From Juglans regia (taxonomy: Eukaryota > Streptophyta > Magnoliopsida > Fagales > Juglandaceae): a stretch of 64,000 bases of DNA. The DNA lies in the NCBI RefSeq assembly GCF_001411555.2, contig NC_049916.1, positions 558,001-622,000 of the forward strand, in the 5' to 3' direction. This document shows, one piece after another, positions 11,090 through 21,900 of the stretch. The notes under the pieces were generated by a model, which had not been told where the DNA came from, ran no database searches, and saw only the letters and a list, made by a program, of their open reading frames with translations. Numbering within the stretch: the first letter of the stretch is position 1; each line of letters opens with the position of its first letter. A program made the translations under genes and the position numbers.

Positions 11090-12965
11090 CAGTCGGAGGT
11101 TTAGTGTTGCATTATTATTTATATGCTCGTTTCTCACAAGTTGATAGGGATTTTTCTTATTTGCAAAGTTGATAGGGGTTTCTTACTTGCTAAGTTGGTA
11201 GTTGTATCTCTGAAAGGTGTAAGTAAACCAAGATATAGAGTGTTGGCATACATTGAAAAAGAAAAAAGAAAAAAGTGCTGGCTTACATTGAATATATGCT
11301 GCCTGGCCTTCCTGGGTGTGTTTGCATTCATGAAGCCAATAGCATTGTGCAAGTGTTGTCTCTTTAGATGAACCCATCTAGGAGGAGTTTTTTAGATAAA
11401 GTGAGGTAGTCTGAAATGCATAGGAGAATAACATTATTTTTTAAAACGTATTGGTTGTAAATATTTGTGCTTTCAAAACACATCAATTAGAAAATAGAGG
11501 CCAAAAAAAAGAAGTCACTGTACAAAACAAGCTTTCTCTATTGTTTTGGTAGATCTAAAATAATTAATGTGTTATGATTTCGGTGGTCTTAGACTCATTT
11601 GTATAAATTGTGCCAATTTCTATGGGGATAATAATATGTGATAGTATTTATACACTTTTTAATTATGGGGCGAAATATTTTTTTGTAGAAACCTCCTTTT
11701 ATAAGTCTGTAATCCCTAAGCCGAGCATTTCTGAAAATTAAAAGCCATATCATCCAATTGAGTCTTGACATCTGGTATCATCATATCATGCAAGTGCAGG
11801 GATAATATTTATAATGAAAAATTATATTTATAAATTAATATATAGTATCGAATTGAATCTTATTTTAATGTAAGGTGGAATCGAAATCTAAGCTATGGAT
11901 TAAACTCAATTTGAGAGAGTATGTGCAGCTTTAGATTTTTCCTATTCGGTTCTTAGCAAATATGATACTACTAAGGTCACATTCAAATAGAAAAATCACT
12001 TTCGACTGTCTCCTATATTTATATATACACACTTAAAAAATAAGAATAAAACAAATAGAGTTCTTATGCTTTATGCCGATTTTAAGAGCACTCTCGTGGG
12101 TGCTCTATAATATATTTTCTTTAAAATATAAAGAAATTTTCTTAAGTGTCTTTCCTTGTATTTCTTCCTTCATTTTATATTTTGATGTGGAGGAAATTAT
12201 TCATCATCATAAACATTTTAAATTAGTTTATCTCTCACATTATTTGATTTTCTCCATTTCTTCAAAAGTCATTTATTTTCATTTCCACACTTTCTTTTTT
12301 GTTGGGCGCCAAAGACAAAATCTAAAGCTGAACTATTATTTTATTTTCATTATATAATCTCTTTCTTTTTATTTTTTGAATTAATTTATATTTTAGTTTA
12401 GTTTATAAATTTAGATTAATTTAAAATAGAGTATAATTATATGATATTGCTTATGAAGAGAAATTGTAAATATTAAAAGATTTGAATATATCATTGATAG
12501 TTAGAGAAAATATTTGAAATAAATAAAAAATATTAAAAAGTATAGTATTTAAATGATATGAAGAAAAAATAGTTAAATTGATGTATAATATATTATAAAA
12601 ATTAGTATGTAAAATAAAAAAAATTAAAAAAAAAAAGAGTGAATTTTAATGATATAAAATATCCTACCCTCTCTCTTCTTCTTCTGGAATGGGGAGAAAA
12701 GAGAATCTTTTAAGCCAACTCAAGGAAAAAGATAAAGATGAAAAATTAGTAGAAGTGCCCTAGATCGTCGTCTCATGTTGGGAGGTGAGTGTCAAGTAAC
12801 TTCGATGTTTCCTCTTTATAATGCTACGTGCCATTTTATAAATACGACAATTTCCGATCGATTCTAACTTCTATGAAATCTGCATAAAGGTGAGGGAGTG
12901 AGTCGTGAATCGTGACGCATCCATCAGACATATCAATCTAGTCCTTGCATAGACGAACACTAGCC
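11090..12965. other. Intergenic spacer between the PPR and Tic22-like genes
   Basis: Very AT-rich, with no coding region supported. About 12068-12720 begins with TTTAAGAGCACTCTCGTGGG and may be a MITE, but I could not pair its ends. The last 100 bases should hold the leader of the downstream gene. Confidence 0.45.
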
Positions 12966-15900
12966 ATGGCGTTCCCAACCGAGCCTCTCTCCCACCTCCT
13001 CCAATCCGCCACTTCCAGTCTAGTCTCCCTCCTCACCTCCCACCAAACCACCTCGCTTTCACCCTCTCATAATTCACCACCTAAAATCTGCCTCCCACTC
13101 CTCCTCCCCTCCAACTCGTCTTTTCCCGACTCCGCAGTCAAGGGCGGCGTCCCATCCTCCTACGATTCCACCTCCTCCTCCTCCGCGTTCCCTTCTACCG
13201 TCAGGATTTCCGGCCTCAACTCCAATGGCGGCGGCGGTGGTCCCGCCTTCGTGGGCCAGGGCTTCAGTATGTGCGACCTTTCCGGGACCGGTCTCATGGC
13301 TGTTTCCACCCACTTCGACATTCCCTTCCTCTCCAAAAGGTACGGCACTCCTTTCTATAATCTCTACCGTGTCAAAAATCCATTTCTGCGATATGCCTAA
13401 ATTTCCTTTCCTTGGAGACTTGTTTATTTGACCAAAAAGTTTTTAAAGATGATAACTCGAGTTGATTGATTCTATGCTTTTTTATAGAACACCCGATTGG
13501 CTCAAAAAGATTTTTGCAACAATTACTAAGAGCGAACGAAATGGACCTGTATTTCGTTTTTTTATGGATTTAGGTGATGCAGGTGCGTTTTAATAGTTGC
13601 TCTAAAATATTTACCATTTCTAGTCCGAAGAAAACCATCTCTCCTTTAATACTGATTGATGCCCACTCTCTGTTGTAGTGGCATATGTTAAGAGGCTGAA
13701 TATCCCAAGTGGCGTGGTGGGTGCCTGTCGTCTTGATTTAGCATACGAGCATTTCAAGGTACTACCCACTTTCTCCGAGTGAAACAGCTATACTTATCTG
13801 ACATTTATTCCCAATTGTCAAACGAATATCTATTCTATTAGCAGCAGATGTGTGTTCGGTTTTCTTGTGTATATTGATATTAACGTACATATTCAGGTTG
13901 TTTTTTCGCTTGCACTAATGAGCTCCGTGATGCCCGTTGACTGGGTAGTAATTAGGAAGACTTTTGATGTCCCACATATGGGGATTCTTCAGCTACTGAA
14001 TAGCTTGTGAGGTTTTACTTGATCTTAACTTTCTAAATATCTGGGTGGAAGTGGTTGTATTTATCCACGGGCGGGCAGATCAGTCTGATAGAGTTACTCT
14101 CTCCAGTTTGCCCACTTACTACTTGTCTCTGTTCCCCATTCCTATCAGTGTAGCCCTTCATTTGAGAAATTTCAACAGGATTCCTTGTGAGATGGAGTTG
14201 GTGATAAAGTCAAGTATCATCTTGTTAAGTGGGCTAGGATTTGCTCTCTGATTTATTCAGGGGGATCTTTCAGGGTGGGGTTGTGGAAATTTGTTAGGAG
14301 AGACGGGGGGATTTCTCACGTCTTGTTAGATTTGAGGTGGGGTGGGTTTAAGATCGGGATATGGCATGATTTGTGCTGGGACCAACCATTGAAGACAGCT
14401 TCCCAGCATTGTTTAGCATTTCCTGCTGTAAAGAGGTTAGTTAGCATAACTTTTACATATCTATGATAATAAACCCCAATATAATGTTACTTTAATTAGA
14501 GATGTGCATCATTGGGAGTTGAGGATCTTTTCATTCTTTAGTTGTTTGTATTCTTTTAGCTTGAGAAGTGGTGGATATGGGTAGAGGGCTAGAAAGAGAT
14601 CATGGTTGAGGTGGTTTAAAAGACATGCTGTGCTTTTGACAGAAAATATGCCCTTAAATTTATCAGAATTGTGGAAGACTTATGTTGCCAACTCCAATAG
14701 CTAGACGTAGAAAGGGATGTTTCAAATGTATTCTTTCGCTTTTATGCGTGCTTTTTTGTTTGGTGAAATAATCTATAGAATGCATGCAAATGAGTCATAC
14801 CTAGCATGTGGCAAGTAACGAACCTTAAGTATCTACTTAATTTCCTTTTACTGATGATCTCCTTGTCTTGAAATTCATTTTGTGGTGTTCTTTATTAGCT
14901 TTTGAATTGGTCACTATGTGCTATGCAGGAAAAACCCCATTTGTTCCAGTTTGTTCCAAATGAGAAACAGGTATGATATGAATCATTGCTGTTATACAGT
15001 GGAAGTTAGCGTTTCTTTGTATACTTAAAATATCCCTGCAGGTCAAGGCTGCTAATAAGCTTCTGAAGACAATCCCACAGAATGGAGGAAGCAAAAAGGT
15101 TGATGGTGTTCCAGTTTTTAGTGCTCAAAACCTGGATATTGCAATAGCTTCGATAAATGGGATTAAGTGGTAAGTTCTGCCACAGATGTGCTCATTGATA
15201 GTTTAGGAATTTAGTATGCAAAAAATTTAAACATTTTGTGTTCATTCGGTTTAGTGAAAAGTTAGTTTTAATGAGTTAACTTCATTACATAGAAATTGGC
15301 AAAAGGGCCTAGTATTGTGATGGATTTGGATCTTTATTTTTAATCCAATTTTAGGCCTTTTTCCCTATTATTTAAGTATCTTTGCCTTCTCTTCTTGGGA
15401 ATGGAAATGCTGACTGTTTTGCTCAATTTGTTGTATTCGAGCCCTTATCGGTCTTTAAGTTATGTAGAGAGAACTTTGAGATATTATTTTTCCTGCCAAA
15501 GGTTGGCTTTACTGTTGTGGAATGTTATTTCAATAAGTTATAGATATATCCAAATTATGGAACATTGTATTCCTATAAAGCTGTTTTTTCAATCTCTGCT
15601 CATATTGTTACTGTTTATTCCATCAGGTATACTCCGTACTTCTTCGATAAAAACATCCTTGATAATATTCTTGAAGAATCTGTTGATCAACACTTCCATT
15701 CTTTAATTCAAATTCGGCATATACAACGCCGACGAGATGTTATTGATGACAACACGGGGGCAGAAGTAATTGAAGAGATTGGTGATAGCTTATGGGAGCC
15801 TCCTGAGGTATGAAATCCATTGGCCTGATTTTAAATTTGAACTAGTTGTACTCATCAAACAATTTGTAGTAGCATCAGATGTCAAAACTCTGTAGTGATA

Positions 15901-18900
15901 TCATATTGGAAGGTTGGATCCAGAAAATCTGGGTTCATTCTATCACTCCTTTGGTTCAGGAACTTTCTGGCACAGGAGTATTTGCAGTCATCACAGTATT
16001 TAATATCATTCAGTGTTGTAAACAAGTTTGTATTTGGGTTTTGAATGCTTGTGACATGCTTTCCAGAAGTGACCCGCCCCTACTCATGAAGTGGAACTAA
16101 ACATTTGAATGAATAAAGATATAAAAGGAGAGAGAAAAAAAGTGTTGAACAATGAATCAGCTGCAATTCTACTATACTTCCATTGGATGCCAGCCACCTT
16201 TGTATTCCCAACTTTAGTATTCAGGAGTTTCCCAGCTCTTTTCCCTCTCTTAAGAGATGCTTGGGGAATGAGATGAGATGAAATTTTGTGAATAGTAGTA
16301 AGATGGTTTGTGAATAATAGTGAGATAGTTTGAATTAAATATTTATTGGGTTTTGGAAAAGGAGAGAGAAAAAGTTGAATAAAAAATATTATGAAGATGA
16401 AATATTGTTGGAATATTATTTTTGTTTTGGAATTTGAAAAAATTGAATTTTTTTTTGTTAATTTGAGAAAGTTGTAATAATTGTTTGGAAAGGTTGTAAT
16501 GATTAATTTGAAAGCGTTTGTGTTTGAATGATGTTTGGGAAGGAAATGAGATGAGATGAGATGAGATGAGATGGAAATTGTTTCCAAACATCCCCTTAAT
16601 AGGTGTATTTGAAGTATACTTCTTGTGTATCTTGATGTTGTCTAAGTAAAATCTCATCTTGCCAAAAATAAAACATATTAACAGGTTCAAGAAGTGCTGG
16701 ATGAGATGGGTAATCCTGGAATACCTTTAAGTGTTATTTCAAAAGCTGCTGAAATGCAGCTCTTTTATGCAGTTGACAAAGTGATCCTCAGTAACAGGTG
16801 GTTGCGGAAAGCCACTGGCATACAACCAAAGTTTCCATATATGGTTGACTCATTTGAGAAAAGGTATCTCTATTCCCATTCTTTATATTCACCCATCGAG
16901 TTGCTAACTTCCAATTTTAACCTATCAAAAATCTTCACCCATCAATGATAAGTTTTTTGATCGGAAAAAAAAAAACTTATCATCGATGGGTTAAGATTTA
17001 GATTTTTTACTGGAGTAATGCTACATACCACAGTCATATTCCACTTTCACCCCACTATGTAAAATGTGGCACTTTTTCACCATTGGATCCTCCTTTATTT
17101 TTTTATTTTTAAAATCGAAGGTTGATAGGCAATGCCACTCATAATGGGATGAGATTGTGGTATGTTATTTTTTTTTTACTGTGATATAACTGTATGCCTT
17201 TACTCCTTCAAGACCATAGTTTCAGTTACGGAGATCTTAGGAAGAGCATGCAAATTAGCCACTTGATCTATCCTGCCAATAATTTGAAAATGTTAATTGT
17301 CAGCTGATTAAATAATCTAGGGCATTTGATTCATTATGTCCTTTGATGTTATCAAGAAAATGATGTAGCTTCTGGCATTGGTGCCCCACTTTCGGGGACT
17401 TTCTTGTTTAAGCCATCTCATCAGCTGACCTCCATTTTTACTTCACAACTTCAAAAGCTTGAGTTTTAATAGAATGTCTCAAAGTAAAAAATTGCATAAC
17501 AGCATGAGGAAAATTTGCGATTCTTTGTATCTTTATTAGTAGCTAGCTTAAATATAAAATATGCAGGGGTGGGCTGCTGATCTATTCTTCCAACACAGTA
17601 AATTTTACTGCAGTTTTTTATTCCAATTATTACTAGAATTTTCTGAAAATAAAAAATTGCACAACGGCAAGATGAAAGTTTGGAGTTTTTTGTATTTTTA
17701 TGAGTAACCAGCTTAAGTATATAAGGGATGGGCAGCAAATCTATTCTCCATAAAATAAATTTCCATCTTGTGGCACCACCATCACAACCTTTATCCCCTT
17801 CACAAATTCTCAGATTTATCTTTTTTTTGTTTTGAACTTCCTCGTTTAGTACAAGATAGAAATATGCCTATCTAGGTCTTAACAACATGAGTGCATCAAT
17901 GATTGAAAGTGGAAGAAATGAAATTAATTCCCCTTTATGATCCGTCTTGATGAATTTCCCTCCATTTGTCAAGGTTTTCTTTCGTTGTGTCCAACACAAG
18001 ACAGGTTCAAGTGTTGATCTGCCAACTCATGTTCTTGCGATATCCAGGAAAAAACTATGTACTTGCTTGCCATTTTGGCCATGGATATAGGCCTTGTGGC
18101 TGAACTATTTTTATCACATGTTATCATGTTTTTTGGATTTACAGACATTTGGTTTCTAGTAACCAACTAGCACCATTTGGTTTCGTGCTGGAAAGCTTAC
18201 CGACGGTGAGGGGTCAGGCCGCGGGGTCACAGACGACGCCGATGGAAGCAGTGGGGGCTGCCGGTGAGGTTTCGTCGGAGGTCCGTGCGCAACAGGCTTT
18301 GCTAGTCGAAAATCAAGTTTCTTCTCCTATGGAGAAACAGAGCTCGACGAGGACAGATTCTGGGGTGTTTCTGGCCCCGGCGACAGATTCTGGGATAGGT
18401 GAGGTTTCGCCGGAGGTCTGTGCGCAACAGGTTCTACTAATTGAAAATCGAGTTTCTCCTATGGAGAAACAGAGATCGACGAGGACAGATTCTGGGGTGT
18501 TTTTGGCCCCGGCGACAGATTTTGGGATACCAGAGAAGGGTTTCGAGTTGGCTGAGGTTGAGGATGATTCGGATGATGTTATGCATTCCGTCGAAGACGA
18601 ACTGTTCATCCCAGAGGTTTGTGGTTTGGAGGAGTTTTCAGTGGGGACTGAGTTTCAGAATTTTCAGAATAATAAATTGGGAAATCCGATCCCATTAAGT
18701 TACTATTTTCCAAATCAAGCATCAGATTGGGTTATTCATAAAGCAAAGGAAATTCAACATGTCGTGGGTATTGAGTGTGATGGATATGAGGAGCAATTCA
18801 TAGCCTTGTTAACTGCTATGGAAGATGGACATCACCAAAAAAAGAGGGGGAACACAAAGAAAACTCGAGAATTAAAAAGATTGATGTGGTCAATGAACTC

Positions 18901-21900
18901 GGAAGCTAGTTCCAGCAGGAATAAGGCAAAGGGGAAGGGGCTGAATGTTCCCCAATGAAGCCCAAGATAGTATCTTGGAATGTCCGAGGTCTAAACGAGG
19001 TAGAGAAGCGCCTCCGGGTTAGACGTTTACTCCGTGAGTGGAAGGCGGACATAGTATGTTTACAGGAAACGAAGTTGAAGATGATTAGTAGGAGGACTAT
19101 TCGGAGTTTATGGAGCAATATTTATGTAGACTGGGTATATTTGGCCTCTTTAGGGGCTTCGGGAGGAGTTGTGGTTATGTGGGATAGAAGGGTAGTGGTG
19201 AAAGTGGAGGAGTACATAGGGAGATATATGGTTGCTTGTTCTTTTAAGTGTGTGTCAGATGATTTCTTATGGGCATTTGCAGGTGTGTATGGGCCTAACT
19301 TAGATGTTGAAAGAAGTGTATTATGGGATGAGCTTGCAGGGGTACAGAGTTGGTGGGAGCTGCCTTGGTGTATTGGGGGGGATTTTAATGTGATTAGGTT
19401 CCAGAGTGAATGTCTTAGTAGCAGGAGATTGAGGCCAGCAAGCTTGGAGTTCTCAGAGTGTATCTTTGAATTGAATTTGTTAGATCTTCCGCTAGCAGGA
19501 GGTCCAGCCACATGGTCAAATAATCAGACGTGGTCCCGCTTGGATCGCTTTTTAATTTCACCTGAGTTTGAATGTCATTTCCCGGATGTATGGCAAAAGC
19601 GTTTGGCACGTATAACTTCGGATCATTGGCCTATTATGCTGGATTGTGGAGGTATTCAGAATGGTAGAAGGTATTTTAAGTTTGAAAACATGTGGTTGAG
19701 GTCAGAAGGCTTTGTGGAAAGGGTTAAACAATGGTGGACTTCGTATCATTTTGAAGGTACAGCCAGTTTCATTTTTGCTAACAAACTGAAAGCCTTAAAA
19801 AAGGACTTAAAGGAGTGGAACAAACTATCCTTTGGTAATGTGGAGGAGAACAAATATACAAAGTGGATGGAAATTCAGGAGCTAGAAAGACTGCAAGAAG
19901 GGAGGCCACTTAATGAGGAGGAACAAGCTCAGAAAACTTTATTGGAGGCTGATCTTGAAAGGATAATCCTACAGGAAGAAATCTCATGGCGTCAAAAATC
20001 AAGAGCTCTTTGGTTGAAGGAAGGGGACCGGAGTACGAAGTTCTTCCATCGAATGGCAAACTCACATAGAAGAAATAACAACATCGAAGTACTGAGAATT
20101 GAGGGTGCCGAGCGTAGAGAAGAGGAAGTTATTCAAGAGCATGTGGTCGTTTTCTTTGAAAAGCTTCTTACTGAGCAGGTGGGCTGGAGGCCTACTTTAG
20201 ATGGATTGGCTTTTGATACTATTGATCCTGGGGATGTTACTAGTTTGGAGAGGGCTTTTGAGGAGGAAGAGGTTTCTGGAGTGATAAGGAAGATGGCAAA
20301 AGATAAGGCTCCCGGACCTGATGGGTTCTCTATGGGTTTTTTCCAGGAGTGTTGGGACGTGATTAGGGAGGATCTTTTGAAGGTTTTTCAAGAGTTCTTC
20401 ACAATAGGTAAATTTGAGAAAAGTCTCAACACTACTTTTCTTGCATTGATCCCTAAAAAGGTTGGGGCCATTGAGATCACAGACTTTCGGCCTATTAGTT
20501 TAGTAAATGGTATTTATAAGATCATTGCAAAAGTGCTTGCCAATAGATTAAGTGGAGTATTGGAGAAGATTGTTACTCAACCACAGAATGCTTTTGTCAA
20601 AGGTAGACAGATCCTGGATGCGGCTTTAATAGCCAATGAATGTTTTGACAGTAGAGTGAAGGCTGGCAACTCAGGGATTATGTGCAAATTAGATATGGAA
20701 AAGGCGTATGATCATGTGAATTGGGATTTTCTTCTTTATTTACTGGGTAGGTGTGGTTTTGGAGAGAGGTGGAGGTCTTGGATAAGATGGTGTATATCTA
20801 CGGTACGTTTTTCGGTGTTGATTAATGGCAGTCCAGAGGGTTTCTTCCCAAGCTCTCGTGGTTTGAGACAAGGGGATCCGTTATCTCCTTTACTTTTTGT
20901 CATAGTTATGGAGGCACTAAGTAGGATGATTTCAGCCACAGTGACTAATGGTTTCATCAGTGGTTTCCAGATTGGATCGCCTAATAGTAGTACAACTATC
21001 TCTCATTTGCTGTTTGCAGATGATACGCTCATTATGTGCGAGGCTGATCAAGGCCAGTTAAGGACTGTGAAGGCTTTATTGCTGTGTTTTGAAGCAGTGT
21101 CTGGTTTAAAAGTGAATTATGATAAATCCGAGTTGGTACCAATTGGGGAAATTCAGGATATAAGGGAGCTGGCTGATATACTGGATTGTAAGATAGCGTC
21201 TCTTCCTATGACTTATCTGGGATTGCCTCTGGGTATAGTGTCGAGGGCACGCACAATTTGGGATACAGTGATTGAAAAGGTAGAGAGAAGACTAGCAGGG
21301 TGGAAGAGAATGTATTTGTCTAAAGGGGGCCGGATCACATTAATCAAAAGTACACTTTCAAACCTACCCACCTATTTCCTATCATTATTCCCTTTACCGG
21401 CAAGTGTGGCGGGTCGACTCGAGAAATTACACAGAGAGTTTCTGTGGGGGGGCTTAGGAGAGGAGTTCAAATTCCACCTAGTTAAATGGGAGATGGTATG
21501 TCGTCCTATCTCCAATGGAGGTTTGGGTGTCAGAAATTTGAGGTTGTTTAACCGGGCATTACTTGGCAAATGGTTGTGGCGATATACTAAGGAACCAGAA
21601 GCCTTATGGAAGATTATGATCGAGAGTAAATATGGTGTTCTAGGGACGGGGTGGTGTACTAGAGAAGTTGGAGGAGCTTATGGAATGGGGCTATGGAAAC
21701 ATATTAGAAGAGGATGGGTAGTCTTCCATCGTCACACTAGATTGCAATTAGGGACAGGTTCTAAGATCAGATTTTGGAAGGATGCTTGGTATAATAACAG
21801 TGTTCTACAAGATCTGTTTCCGTCTCTTTTCTTGATTGCAAGTTTTAAAGATGCCACAGTGGCGGAGGTTATGGAAGTCTCAGGTGAAAGCATCCATTGG

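Noticed and set aside
12073..12357. 94-codon plus-strand open frame between PPR and Tic22-like genes
   Set aside because: Phe/Ile/Ser-rich translation of AT-rich spacer, no codon bias or family features.
16084..16690. Long minus-strand open frames of 167 and 115 aa
   Set aside because: They translate an AT-rich MITE and intron sequence into Asn/Phe/Ile low complexity.
18149..18151. Codon at 18149 as start of LINE ORF1
   Set aside because: The codon is TTG, not ATG; the frame is open further upstream and the first ATG is at 18242.
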